64,000 bases of DNA from Hordeum vulgare subsp. vulgare (GCF_904849725.1 NC_058519.1:104768881-104832880), one strand, 5' to 3'. Shown: positions 1 through 12,100, numbered from the stretch's first letter. Numbers and translations are program-made. Notes: generated by a model not told the origin, from the sequence alone.

Positions 1-473
1 TACGCAGTTGCGTGTATGATTAGCGTACGATTGAATCGAGGGCGTCACATGTAGCTAATATTAGGGTGTGTTGCATGAATGGATAAATGATTGAGCATGA
101 TGGGCTAGGGATAACATTCTATAGCGTTGACATTTTGTAAGACTTGGTTTCTTGTTGATATGTTTGAGTATCAAAGTTTTCATGTAAAATTATAGACTAT
201 TGCTTCGAATCATCTACAAGTCCATAAGTCCATGCTGTAAAGAAAATAATATGATGAATATGATAGGTAGCATTCCACATCAAAAGTCCCATTTTCAATT
301 GCTACTTTATCATGATGAGTTTTATAAGAAAGAGTTGTTGTTATGATGCTAAGAAAAGTTATTGAAATTATCATTGACCAAAGTTATGCACTATGCTAGC
401 ATTCACACTTCATAAATTATTTCTTTTATCATTTACCTACTCGGGGACGATTAGAAACTAAGCTTGGGGATGC
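1..473 (+). mobile_element. Gypsy retrotransposon, 3' internal noncoding end
   Basis: AT-rich noncoding sequence ends in a polypurine tract (AGCTTGGGGATGC, 461-473) immediately before an LTR start. This layout, with the phrase 'CTACTCGGGGACGA' before the tract, recurs before the Gypsy LTR at 47991. The element enters from outside the window, so its coding part is not visible. Confidence 0.8.
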
Positions 474-2065
474 TGATACGTCGCCAGCGTATCGATAATT
501 TATGAAGTATACATGCCATGTTTGCATATGTTTACAATAATTTTATGTGATTTTGTTCTACCTTATATGATTTATTTAGAACTAACTCATACTAACACTA
601 TTTTCAGCAGAACTACCGTGGTGTTGTTTTTTGTGCAGAAATAAAAGTTCTCACAATTGTACGAAATTTTTTGATGATTTTTCGGAGGAAAAGAAAAACA
701 TTGGAGCAAAGAACCACCATAGGGGGGCCCTGGTGCCCACTAGACACCTCGGCGCGCCAGCCCCCCCCCCCACCCGAAGCGTGTCGTGGTGTCTAGTGGG
801 AACCTCATGGCCCATCTTGGCGTGATTCCAAAGCCCAAAAATCCTATAAATAGATAAACCTCCAAACTAACCCAACACGAGAAGTTCCTCCATTGTAGGG
901 CCTCTGTATCCATGAAAAATCAATCTCGAGAGTTTCCAGTACCCTGCCGGAGAGGGGAAATCATCTCCGGTGGCCATTTCAACATCCCGACAACCACCAT
1001 GATGAGGAGGGAGTAGTCCACCCTCGGGGTGAGGGTTTGTACCAGTAGCTATGTGTTCAATCTCTCTCTCTTGTGTTCTTGAGATATCATGATCTTGATA
1101 TATCACGAGCCTTGTTATTATAGTTGGAGCACATGGTGTTTGCCCTATGCTATTGTTGTGATGAATTGAATCTTTCACTTTAAGATCTCGTTATATTGGA
1201 TTGAGTATTCAGGTTTTAGAGCACATGATATATGTCTTACATGCATATATCCGTACTGAAATTTGGGTATTCAAGTGATTCACTTGATATATGTTGTGGC
1301 ATCAACCCGCGGATTCCCGAGGTGACAATGGGATAATTGAGGCATGGGGGTTGATTGCACGTTTTCATACTATGTTCTCCGATAAAAACCTTGGTGTGCT
1401 CCTTGAATTTCTTTGTGTTGGATTGAGTATTATGAATCTGAATTTGTTATGGTGTTATTTTAGTACGAGATCTTGATAGATCGATCAGAAATGGTAACTT
1501 GTTGTCTTAGTATGAACTATTGGAAAGATTGATCGGAAAGAATAACTTTGAGGTGGTTTCTACCCTACAAAAAAAATCTTCTTATGTTCTCCGTTAAATA
1601 GGAACTTTGGAGTGATTCTTTATCGCACGTTGAGGGATTGTTATATGATCTAACTATGCTAGCATTGTTGAAAGATTTCACTAGCGAAAGTACTGAGCCT
1701 AGGCCTCATTTTCAAGCATTGAAATGCCGTTTATGCTCACTTTTGTTACTTGCTACCTTGCTGTTTTTATATTTTCATATTACAAAAAACTGTATCTACT
1801 ATCATTGCTACACTTGTATCACCATCTGTTCGCCGAACTAGTGCACCTATACAATTTATTATTGTATTTGGTGTGTTGGGGACACAAGAGACTTTTTATT
1901 ATTTGGTTGCAGGGTTGTTTGAGAGAGAATATCTTCATCCTACATCTCCCACTGATTGATAAACCTTAGGACATCCACTTGAGGAAAAATTGCTACTGTG
2001 CTACGAAACTCTGCGCTTGGAGACCCAACACAAGTCTATAAGAACAAGTTGTGTAGTAGACATTA
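474..2065 (+). repeat. Gypsy 3' LTR
   Basis: Begins TGATACGTCGCCAGCG right after a polypurine tract and ends near GTAGTAGACATTA, where the expected terminal CA has become TA. Length is about 1.59 kb. A TATA-like motif (TATAAATAGA, 845-854) lies where an LTR promoter is expected. No coding capacity: the short ORFs inside are chance. The right boundary is less certain than the left, and no target duplication can be checked because the 5' end lies outside the window. Confidence 0.75.
845..854 (+). promoter_or_regulatory. TATA box of the Gypsy LTR
   Basis: TATAAATAGA in the LTR, about 370 bp from its start, at the boundary between a GC-rich segment and the 'GAGAAGTTCCTCC' transcript-like leader. 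Inferred from position and motif only. Confidence 0.5.
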
Positions 2066-2690
2066 GTACTCTACCACATCTACACATATATTTAGCTAGC
2101 ATCAATCCAACGTCATGTAGAACCACATACATGACACACACTTCTTCCATGCCATGGTTGACGGGGCAGACGAGGCCTGCTTCATACTATGACTAGGAAA
2201 AGGACACGGCGGTGCAGGGAGTGCTCGACATTGGACGATCATGCGTGAAGCGGGCGCCCTGGACACCATGAGGCTTGTCGCCGGGCGTAGATGATAGCAC
2301 AACATCCAGCTCCGGGATCTCGATCCGGTGGCACAATTGCTTAAGTGGGTTCTGCATCCCGGAAGGTAGCGTCATGGAGGCGCATTTCGTGGCCACGTAA
2401 GCTAGCTTTCCATGTGTCTCTTTCCAATAATCCATCCACCATGCTGGCTGCTAGCTAGCTTGTCAAATAGTACTAATCTGATCTTGTTTTTCTATGTCTA
2501 CGTATAATGTCTCTAGCCATTTAATCGATTATTGATTCTTATCATCCGTCAAAATTCTCCAAGGCATCAAACTAATCACAAAATCTCTCATGTGAAGTCT
2601 TGAACTTTCTCTTGCAATCCTTTTTGAGAAAAAGTATTATGCATAACTAGTGTAAGAACTAATTTCCAACACGATACTTGACTATGTAAT
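2066..2690. other. Unassigned intergenic DNA
   Basis: No gene recognised. A GC-richer patch (2160-2400) has short open stretches on both strands but no convincing start, splice signals or conserved motif. It may be a remnant of host DNA between transposons. Confidence 0.4.
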
Positions 2691-3010
2691 GTAAAAAATT
2701 CATAAAAAGTAGAAATAAAATTTAAAAAATCCAATTTTTTATAAGGTAGATACTTTAGTGCGTGAGGTATGCTCCAGATTTCAGCTCATTTGGACATATG
2801 AGCAGGTGTGAGCAGAAAATACGAATTAGGTAAGAACAATACATGAACAGTTAAATTTTTTACATAACCCAAATTTGTCTTTTTTGTCGAGAGATACTGA
2901 GAGGTCCAAATATTTCAAGAACACCTCACACACCAAATTTTCTACCATGCAAAAAATATATATTTTTTAATTTTTCTAGTATTTGTTTTGATTTTTTTAT
3001 GCATCAAAGG
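2690..3010. mobile_element. Possible foldback MITE
   Basis: Two AT-rich arms (about 2690-2800 and 2920-3005) are imperfect inverted copies. Both contain runs such as AATTTAAAAAAT and, further in, GTGTGTGAGGT / GTGCGTGAGGT. The arms flank a short loop. Coding is absent. Boundaries and duplications are not resolved; AT richness alone could give part of the symmetry. Confidence 0.4.
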
Positions 3011-3059
3011 TGGAGGCATCAAACCGTTGTTATGTGTAATGATGTATTTTTTTGACCTT

Positions 3060-3695
3060 ATAACCCTTTTCTCTTGATTTTTCAGGATGAGATACAATGA
3101 GAAATGTAAAAATGTTTATCCGTTGAAGTCATCGATGGACATGAAAACTCACGAAGCTTTATGACGTAATTAGATGTGATTGCTAGTTGTATGTGTTGGT
3201 AGTCGTGTAACGTGAGATAGTTAGTTTATACTTTTGTATGTTGTATGCTAAAGCTTGAAAATAAATCATATAGTGAATTTTGAGTGTGCATTTTTGCGTT
3301 TTGTTTGTTTGTGAAAACATGATAATAGTAAATCAGTTACTGTCTTGCTGAATTTAGGACAAATTAACGCGGCGTTGAGTTCACACATTACACACAATTT
3401 TCGGGATCGAATTGTGTGTGATGGTATTTACATCACACATAGTTTTTTATTTTTAATCGTGTGTAATGACCCGCGCATTACATACATTTTTCATGAAATA
3501 ACTGTGTGTGATGCTAATTCAAACTGCGCATAGTTTTTAAGTTGAATTATGTGGGATGTAGCCCCAAATCACAAACACTTATGGTAGCGTGTGCGATGGA
3601 TCCCCCCTATCGCCCACACAGGAAGGATGATGGTTTGAAACTGCGTTAGTGAAAGGGATTAAAAACTGTTTGCTTCGGACTTTGTTGCACTAGTG
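3060..3695. mobile_element. CACTA transposon, right end only
   Basis: The sequence ends ...TTGCACTAGTG at 3695, the reverse complement of a CACTAGTGCAA terminus. From about 3340 inward there are repeated, inverted copies of a subterminal motif of the type ACACACAATT / AATTGTGTGTGATG, as CACTA ends carry. No matching left end or transposase is seen, so this is a truncated element. The next three bases (TAT) would be the right target duplication. The inner limit at 3060 is approximate. Confidence 0.65.
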
Positions 3696-4594
3696 TATGG
3701 TGAAGTGTCATGTAGTAGAAGTCCACATGACCACTAAGAGAAGAGCATACATATAATCAAAATATCGAACGACCACCAACTTCACACGATTACTTATAAC
3801 AATACTTCTCACATGTCATCAAGAACAAAAGTAACTACTAACAAATCATACCAATGTTCAAAAGTAACTACTCAAATATAATATAGCACCAAATAAACCA
3901 ACTAGCATCAACTACGAGATGTAATAAACACTACTAGCAATCCACATGTACCAATGTGAGTTTTTAAGACAAAGGTTGAATACAAGACATGAACTAGGGT
4001 ATGAGATGAGATGGTGTTGGTGAAGATGTTGATGAAGATTGGTCCTCCACGATGGAGGAAGCATTGGTGATGATGATGGCTTCGATTTCCTCCCTCCCGG
4101 AGGAAAGTTTTCCCAACGGAACGCTCTGCCAAAGAGCAAAAGTGTTCCTCCCACGGTTTCACCTTGAGATGGTGGTGTTTCATCCCGAAAGTATTTTTAT
4201 GATTTTTTCTACGGGAAATATCATCTTATAGGATAAGATGGGTCTCGGGTCCTGCAAGGTGAGCCACAATCCTACATGTCGCACCCATAGGGTAGGGCGC
4301 CACGTCAGCTCATGACACCCTGGTGGGTCCCCATGTGGTAATTACTTCACCAATATTTTTATATATTTTAAAATATTTATCAGTAATTTTTGAGGTCATT
4401 TGGAGCTTCATAAAATATCCAACTCTTTTGTAGACTTTTCCCGTCAAGAATTCCAGCTGCCGATAATCTCCCTCTTTGTGTGAAACTTGGAAAATAAGAG
4501 AGAAAAGGCATCACGGCTGCATTATAAAGTGAAATAATGACCCAAAACATAATAAATATTAATAGAAAAAACATGATGCAAAATGGACGTATCA
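3696..4594 (-). repeat. Truncated Athila-like Gypsy LTR
   Basis: Related to the LTR at 28562-30091: it matches from about 29159 to 30091 and ends with the same start motif on the minus strand (TGATACGTCCATTTTGC). The inner ~600 bp are missing; the sequence begins exactly where the CACTA end stops. No polypurine tract follows 4594, so the preserved end is an outer LTR edge (5' LTR or solo LTR). Confidence 0.75.
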
Positions 4595-4883
4595 ATGAAC
4601 CTTTTAATTTCGAACTTGTATGTGAACCCTTATGCCACATCTATTCCAAGTGACAACCACTATGTTGTTTGCCAAACTCTTATGAGTTAACACACGGCAC
4701 ATGGACTCATAGCATAGTGAGACCAACACCATGCATTGGTTATTGTATGTTTAATTGTATTGTATGATTGTTTATGATCACTCTTTACTTACATTAGATT
4801 GTTTGGAGAGTGAACAATAGCTTTACCAAGATTGTGTGTATGGGAAAAACTTCATTAATTACCAATATTGTGTTTATGTGAAG

Positions 4884-6234
4884 TGTTGGTGATATACCCT
4901 AGAGGCAAACATGTGTGATAATATTTTCTATGTGTTTATGAATAAAGATAGTCCTTAGACATTATCAATGATGTGTATTAACAAGTACATATTTGTTTGT
5001 AAGCCTATGCATTGTATGATGGCTATCCTAAGTGGTCTCTAGTCGAAAGGGTTGTGTGGACACGCAGCCAATTAGACTAGCTTATGACATGGTGCATGGT
5101 CCGGTCTCACTGACCATGTAGCATTTTATGCTAGTCGGATAATATGAACTGAGAAAGATCTGGTCGAATTAACGTAGTTGGATGCGAGTCGAGATAAGGT
5201 CTGAGTTGGAAATACCCGGCTATAAGATGCAACTATAGGCATCTGTAAGTCTCTAGTACAACATACGTTCTATGTCCTAAGACCTAAGCTAGCGCATATA
5301 CTCGAGATGGTGGTAGAGCTGCTTTGGACCGACCAAATGGTACTCCGTGACTAGGTAGTTACAAAGTTAGGTTTTTGGTTTGTCTAGACCCATGCTACGA
5401 GACATGGTCGAGCAAGATGTAATTTGCCCCTTCGATTTGGAGAGATATCCTCTTAGACCCTCGGGTGATCCGACCTGGATAAGCATGGTCATGCAATGGG
5501 GATTATGGTATAATCCGAAGTGTTGGTCGGATTCACCAAAACGAGAAAGAGGTCATGCTGCAACAAGGATGACCATGCCGCTTTGAGCACGATAAACATA
5601 TATTGTGTGGCAAAGGGAACAGAAGTGTGAAGTAAAGGTTTGCCTAATCAATTTATTGGACACTTGGAGTCGACATGCTTTGCTAGTGGCCACTACCGAC
5701 TAGCCGAGTCGAATGTGATCTGACTCGCAACCAAGTGAAAGAGAACCTAAGGGGTCACGCCCTTAAGGAAAGAAACTTGTGGGCTTTAGGATCTGTATAG
5801 GGTCCAAGAGTTGAGCCCGCAAAGGATGTCGATATATAGTGGAGGTGTGGCACACTCATTCAGTTGATCGCTTCGGTATCATCATTAGGGCTTTGCATGT
5901 GTTGCAAGTAGCCACCTCCACTTTCCATCGAATGTGTGATCGGACCTAGGAGTATGCCATACGGTGTTCCTCCTACACGTGCAGATATAATAAGATGCGG
6001 TGCACTTCCGCCGCTCCGGCGAATCTGTACGTGGGATCCGTTGACCGACTGTTCAAGGGAGATCGGATGAGGAGGAGACGACTCTGGACGCGCTGTCCCA
6101 ACTCTACTTTCGTTGCACGACATTGCACATCTAGTGATAACAATCTGTGATCCATCTCGATAGCATGATCCTGGTTATTTTGCGAGTAGGAAAATTTTAT
6201 ATTGCACCCGATGCACCTAGCGTATAACCCAACA
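4884..6234 (+). repeat. Solo Copia-type LTR
   Basis: A 1351-bp unit with termini TGTTGG...CCAACA, flanked by perfect 5-bp target duplications TGAAG (4879-4883 and 6235-6239). The start (TGTTGGTGATATACCCTAGAGG) resembles Copia LTRs of the BARE/Angela type but is a distinct family. A TATATAG motif lies near 5830. Internal ORFs are short and unrelated to gag-pol. The intact duplication with no internal region means unequal recombination between two LTRs removed the rest of the element. Confidence 0.9.
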
Positions 6235-6239
6235 TGAAG

Positions 6240-7380
6240 AACTTCATCGATTACCATGCAAGTTGCATTTTTTCATAATACTCTCCCCATGTTACATTTT
6301 TCCGCCATACTATGATGGCCCTGGAATAGGTTAGCCACATATTTACTCCCCGTACATCGAGTCTGCGACGCAATGTAGGCTCAGGATTTGACAACATGTT
6401 AATGCTTCGTTGGAATGATGCACTTTGGATGTCCTCATTGAATGCTCTAATGATTGAGTGCGCACTTGCATTTAGGGACATTTCCTTTTCAAGTGATATG
6501 CATCGATGGTTCATGCACTCTCAAGTCCCCATTGTTGCACCATTGATTGGGCGCGCTTGAAAAACATAAACCCTTGTCATCTCCAGAAGTCGGGATGGTT
6601 CTCCTCAATAGTTAGAAATGGTAGATGAGTCATCTTTGCCTTGTGTTGATGTTTAACTATTTGATTTGATTTGGACGGGTTTCGATGGAAAAGGGTTTTG
6701 TTACATTACAGATTTGGAAACTCTTTATCTTTTTGTTACATTGGAGGATATGTTGTTATTATGTGTAGCTTCTCAATACATTCAGTGTATTGACCCTCAT
6801 AACTAGAACGTATTTTGCATGATTTTCTATTTTGAATGAGAGATACAAAATAGAGTTACAATGCTATAGTCAAATGTTATCTGTGAGTGAATGGATGCTA
6901 TCGGGTATTACTATATTTCCGCTAGATGATCTATCAAGCTAGCCTTGAACTAGTAGGTATGTAATGTATCAAAGACTAGATTTGCGATGTAATACTTTGA
7001 CATATGTTCTTTTTTGGTATTTCATCATGGCATGCGTATGCCATTTATTGATCCATGGACTCGCACATGAAGCACATAGATTCGGGGCCCTACCGGGACC
7101 GGGTCGTCATTGTCAGACCTTGTCGGGGAAGAAGAAGCACACCATCTATCTTAGGAAGGAAGCAACAACCCCAATATCTATCTTAGGGGCGGTGTGTAGG
7201 GGGTCGTCGGAGTTATTCACCGATGATGCATGGCTTAGAAGGATGGCCGGGACGACAACTAACACGACGATGGAGAAAGGTTGAGGTAAGAGCGATGCGG
7301 CAAGGCGGCGATAACCGCCAACCATGTGGGGCAGAGGCAAGCGGTTAGGCATGGGCGGGCCATCGACTAAATGAGGTTAA
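6240..7380. other. Unassigned DNA
   Basis: No gene or transposon terminus recognised. The segment 7070-7350 is GC-richer and could be a host gene remnant, but the open frames there (about 100 codons) show no known motif. Confidence 0.35.
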
Positions 7381-10300
7381 GAGTAAATAGCATAAAACTA
7401 CTACAATTTGGGTTAGGGTTTTTAAAAACTATCGAACTTTTTTTGGTGATAAACTACCAATTAACGGGTTGACTATAACAGAAAACTCTAATCGTCAAGT
7501 GCTTTACTATTGATGTGATTATGGTAGTTGGGGCCCGCACATAAGAAAACAGATAATCTGACCATTAACTGACATGTGGGGTCCACATGTCAGTGTCTCT
7601 TTGCCACAATCTAATAAAAAAATTCAAAAAAGCACTTGGGTCCATGTAAACATTTTTTAAAAGCAATGAGGTCCCTCTAAAAATTGACAAAAGCAATCAC
7701 GTCCATGTAGACTTAAAGAAAAAGCAATCGACTCCCTCCTGTGCTCAAGCTCGAGAGGTGCTGCGCCACCGCATAGCTCCCTCACACGCTCGTCGGCATG
7801 CAATAAGGGCCGCCGCAGAGCTCCCTTCGGCCGCTCACTCCTCGCGGCAAGTTGCGCCTCTAGCCACCGTGAAGTCCTAGTCGCGTGGCCTCTCTCTCTC
7901 TCCTCCCTCTTCCTGGGCGCGGCAGCCCGAACCCCTCGCTATGGCGCTCGGCTCATGGCAGTGCATGCTCCTGGGCCCGTCGGCCTGAACCCTGGCCATG
8001 GTGCGTGGTGGCCCTTGCTCCTGGGCGCGGCAGCCCATGCTCCCGGGCGTGGCTTTGTTGGGACAAACCCACCGGCGACAAACGTCGAGTAGCCCTCCAA
8101 CAATGAACGTCGGACGGATGTAGAAGACGATGAATAAAACACACTTCCGGCGACGAACACCTCCGCCGACGAACGCCCAGTATGTTGGACTATATTCATC
8201 TCAACTCCCTCAAATACACATACATGGAGGTACACACCCACACAGGAAGCATAACCTCGGAAGAACTATTACGTCGACCTGGCGCATACCACAGTCCCGA
8301 CGGAGACTACACATTTCTTAGGCCACTCTCACTTTGCTCGGCTCATACCGTTGTCGTGGCGCGGCAATACACCAGCACACGACAACACACCGGCACCCAC
8401 ACGAGAGATCACCGGAGACTACATGTTTTCTATCCTGGCTACTCTACCTCCAACTACACAACACCACATCCTCTTAAGTAGTACACTCACACACTCAGCA
8501 GGAGCAACAAACTACCTAGATTTTGTGCCACTCACGAGCTAACCACCAGGACACTTTTCGGGCCACTAACCCATGGCCTGGCTAGCTGAAAGTGCGTTAT
8601 ATCGACTAGAGGGGGGTGAATAGGCGATTTTAAGAATTTCATCGCTGAGGAAATTTCTTACTGATGAATAACGTGCAGCGGAAATAGCGCAGGATCAGAG
8701 GTGCAAAGATTACAACAACAGTTTACTTGATGAAGCTTATGAGAATCGGTTTGCAAGCACAGAATAAACAGGTGAAGATTAACTGGTATGAAGAATTTGA
8801 GGTTGAGGAAACTCAGAGAAATTCTTCAGCAAATTCTTCAAACAGTGACAATGAAATTCTTCAACATACAACATTGAGGAATTGAAAGAGTTGAAGAAAT
8901 AGAGCCCGTATCACGATGAAGACAATTGTTGATGACCCAGTTCCAACTGTTGTGACAGTTGTACGTCTGGTTTGGAGCGGCTTGGTATTGAAACCAAAGG
9001 ACACACAGTCCCGGGAAACACGGTCCCTACTGTATTCTCCTTGAGCTAAGGACACACAGTCCTCGCCTAACACTCGTTGTAAGTCTTCAGGGCAGACTTC
9101 CAAACCCTCAGAAACTCGGTCACCCGGCGATTCACAATTGACTGCTGGATTCTCTAGACCATGACGCCTAACCGTCTGGAGGATGCACGGTCATCAAAGG
9201 TAAAATACTTCAGTTCCAAACAGGAACAAATTCTTCAGTGATGCTCAATCACTTGGTTTTTGGTTTGTGGTTTGGTGTTTGGGGTATTTCCTTACTGATG
9301 ATTTACTCTCGAAGACTCTGAGGAATTTGGGTTGCTCTAAATGACAAGTGTAAGTTTCTCTCGAAGCAGCCAACCAGCTAGTAGTTGTGGGGGTGGCTAT
9401 TTATAGCCTGGGAGCATCCCGACATGATTTGACATAAATGCCCTTAAATATTGTGACTATTGGTGTGGATAAGATCGGTGAGGTGGCGCGTATCGCGGCA
9501 ATGGTCGGAACTTTCAACTGTGAAAGTCCTCATGTCTCTCATATTCCTCACTTGAGGCTTTTGTAGGTTTAGGATTGGGTTGAGCATCATGAGGAAATTC
9601 ATTCCGTAGTATTACCTCGACCCCCTTTAACAGTACAGTGTTCCTAAGACTCAAAAGTACAGAAAACGAAAACAGAAAGAGTAAGTCTTCACGCTTCGAA
9701 GTCTTGAGACAGTTTTTCTTCAGGACACACCGAATTCCTCATCTTCAATACCTTCATGAGGAATATCAATTTCATCGCAATTTCTTCACGATCAAAGTCT
9801 TCAAGCTTAGACCAATTTCTTCAGTCGAAGACATACATTTTTAGGGGTCGATATTCATCGTATAACTCAAACTCCTCAGCGACTTATGGAGCCTGTGTAC
9901 ACTTATAAACACATTACTTATCTAACCTATAAGTCTTCAAATTACCAAAATCACTAAGGGAACTAGATGCACTTACACTAACCAACTACGCATGCACACC
10001 CGCATGCAGCAATGCTACATCTAGGTAAGGGTGCTACATGATTTAACGTAACAGCTGAGATGGCAGTTTCTGTTTGGATGAAATTAGGGCGGGGTCCACT
10101 CCACTAAAATCAGGGGGCGGTGAGATTAGTTATGTGAAGATTACATAAGGATTAGTAAAGCTTTACATAGATATAGCATTTTTGCACGCGCATGCACTAA
10201 CAAATGTAGTAGCACACTTAGTCAAGATTATGGCTAACAGGCTCGCGGCGGCCCATGCTCGCCTTGCTCCTGGGCACAGCTCGCGGCGGCCCTTGCTCCT

Positions 10301-10644
10301 GGGCGTGGCACGTGATGGAGGTGGTCGTCGATGAGTGCTGGAGGTGCTGGAGCTCGGGCCTTCGCGAGAAGGAGATGGAGAAGAAAGAGAGTGGAGGAGA
10401 AGAAAAGGTAGGAGGAAGAAGAAACATCTCAAATGTTGGTCCCACAATGGTCAAACAAAACGGTCAACAAACGGATTATTTAGAAGCGGGGCCGACCTGT
10501 CATAAGCCTGTTTAAAATGTTAGCAACGAGGAATTTGGGTTTTTTGAACAGCTGGGCCCTGAGATGGTAGTTACCAATGGAAAAAAATACCAATAGCTCT
10601 TTGGAACCCTAACCTAAATTATAGTAGTTTTATGCTATTTATTC
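7381..10644. mobile_element. Mutator-like element with degraded ends
   Basis: The first ~45 bp (GAGTAAATAGCATAAAAC...) are repeated as an inverted copy at 10600-10644; weaker similarity extends further inward. Flanking 9-mers (TGAGGTTAA and GTTGGTTGA) agree at only about five positions, so the target duplication is decayed or the ends shifted. The interior is GC-rich (7740-8580 and 10230-10410), with repeated GCTCCTGGGCG-type phrases, and lacks any transposase. A solo LTR (8587-9977) interrupts it. Element identity rests on long terminal inverted repeats typical of Mutator elements. Confidence 0.55.
8587..9977 (-). repeat. Solo LTR nested in the Mutator-like element
   Basis: On the minus strand this reads TGTAAGTGCATCTAGTT... 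to ...ATAACGCACTTTCA, a 1391-bp unit with TG/CA ends. Flanks are CTAGC (8582-8586) and CTAAC (9978-9982), a 5-bp target duplication with one mismatch. No gag-pol sequence is inside, so it is a solo LTR. The 'GACTAGAGGGGGGTGAATAGG' phrase near the minus-strand end is a recurrent grass LTR feature. Confidence 0.8.
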
Positions 10645-10852
10645 GTTGGTTGATGATGAACAATGCTTGATCTAGTTTGAGTTGTTGGATGAAGATCATG
10701 CCGTCCATAACAGAAATGACGGATGCAACTTTTTCTTTCAACTACGTGATGCATAGGCGGTCCCCTTAAGAGCAGTTCTCTCAATTAATCGCACATACAT
10801 ATGAAAGTTACCTAATGGCCGTATATGATAGTTTCTTATCAGAGATCGAGAT

Positions 10853-11590
10853 TCAGAGTTCGTCCCAGAAGTATTTCCCACAAACGCGAGACGACATGAC
10901 GATGAGGGCCACCGGCACGATGAGCACCAGCCCGGCGCAAACACCCAGCTCTTCCAACCCGAACGTGGAGCCGACGATGTAGGCCATGAGCAGCGCCAGC
11001 ACGTCCAGCGCCACGATGATCTCCAACACCTTGATCTTGGCCAGCCTCCGCAGGTCCTGGCTGGCCACCAGAAGCACGATGGAGAGGGACAGCGCGAAGG
11101 CGGCCGTGTTGCAGTAGTAGAAGGTTGTGTACCGCCTGGGGCTGGTGGCGCGGAGGACGGGCGCCACCCTGTCCCCGCCTCCGCCTTGGAAGCCGCCGGG
11201 CGGGTTGAGTCCGGAGGCGTAGGTGATGGAGGCGATCACGGTAGCGAGGACCATCAGCCAGCCCCGGAGCTCCCTGGCGGCCTTGCGGTTGCATGCGTCC
11301 TTGTTCCTCGCTTGCACAACAGCCGGGCTGGCGAGGACCAGCGAAGCCCGGACAACGGCCGCCGGCGAGTCCGTCGCGGGCTGGACGAGGAGCACGTGCA
11401 TGCCTTCTGCGAAGGATGATGTGGGAGGCAGCAGTACTGGACACGAGAAGCTGGTGGTGTCTACCGCCGGCTCGGCCTCGGCGTCTTCCGCTGCCGAGAC
11501 CACGCGCATGGTGATGGCCTCCACCTCGGGATGCTGCGCCGGTGGATCAGGTCCGGCCTCGGCGGTGGGCGGTGCAACAGCCGGCGACAT
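10853..11590 (-). CDS. PGG-domain membrane protein (single exon)
   Basis: A complete 245-residue ORF. The frame extends upstream to a GTG at 11638, but the first ATG is at 11588-11590, which I take as the start. Residues ~1-100 are Ala/Pro-rich and poorly structured. Residues 109-125 (RGWLMVLATVIAS...) form a membrane segment followed by GLNPPGGF (127-134), the hallmark of the PGG domain (PF13962). Three more hydrophobic segments lie at about 159-176, 187-206 and 217-233. The family is usually found at the C-terminus of ankyrin-repeat plant membrane proteins; no ankyrin repeats are seen here, so it is a PGG-only protein. The molecular function of such proteins is not established. A TATA box lies about 100 bp upstream. 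It sits between transposons and has no frameshift or stop, so it is probably a real gene. Confidence 0.75.
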   Translation of the reverse strand: MSPAVAPPTAEAGPDPPAQHPEVEAITMRVVSAAEDAEAEPAVDTTSFSCPVLLPPTSSFAEGMHVLLVQPATDSPAAVVRASLVLASPAVVQARNKDACNRKAARELRGWLMVLATVIASITYASGLNPPGGFQGGGGDRVAPVLRATSPRRYTTFYYCNTAAFALSLSIVLLVASQDLRRLAKIKVLEIIVALDVLALLMAYIVGSTFGLEELGVCAGLVLIVPVALIVMSSRVCGKYFWDEL

Positions 11591-11686
11591 TAGTCGTACG
11601 TACGTACGTTCCGTATGTATAGGCGTGTTCTCGATCACTGGCTGTAGCTACTTACACAAAGCATTGCATGACCAGTTTGTCAACTG

Positions 11687-11694
11687 TTTATAAA
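11687..11694 (-). promoter_or_regulatory. Putative TATA box of the PGG-domain gene
   Basis: TTTATAAA (palindromic) lies ~97 bp upstream of the chosen ATG. A transcript start ~30 bp downstream would leave a 5' leader of roughly 65 nt and would exclude none of the coding region. This supports the ATG at 11590 rather than the GTG at 11638. Confidence 0.5.
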
Positions 11695-11877
11695 GCAGAA
11701 GTTCCTTCTTGATCAAGTGGCAAAAAGTGAGCGGCAACGTCTTCTTCGGGGTAATAATCATTTCAAGCGGGAAATTCCTCCAGATAAGGACGCGGCAGAC
11801 GGCAAAGCACGCCAATTGGAAAGGCCGCGGTGTGGCTAGCCGCGCGAGCCTGACGCGCTACACCGCCCGTGCCCCCC

Positions 11878-11910
11878 TGCAACTGCAACTGCAACTGCAA
11901 CTGCACCTGC
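11878..11910 (+). repeat. (CTGCAA)n microsatellite
   Basis: About five tandem copies of CTGCAA with a decayed last unit (CTGCACCTGCAC), in the upstream region of the PGG-domain gene. The surrounding 11700-12100 otherwise shows no gene. Confidence 0.85.
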
Positions 11911-12100
11911 ACCGTACGTGGAATACAAATCCAGCAGAGTACCCTTCTTACCATCTTGATATGCGTGGCAGAACCTCCGATTCATATACTTCCTCATGTG
12001 CAGGTTGAAGGAAATGTGATAGTTCTGACATTTGTGATTTGAGGCGAATTGGACATCTCTAAGTCCCAAAGGCTGACTTATATCTTGAGACTGGATTTTC

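Noticed and set aside
2193..2435. Possible short gene around 2160-2400
   Set aside because: Open frames on both strands, no splice signals, no recognised domain.
7420..7435. GGGTTAGGGTTT telomere-like word
   Set aside because: Single occurrence inside a Mutator terminal repeat, with a partner in the inverted copy; not a telomeric array.
10839..11693. Other frames over the PGG gene (201-codon minus-strand frame, 156-codon plus-strand frame)
   Set aside because: GC-driven shadow frames; only the 245-residue frame has membrane segments and the PGG motif.
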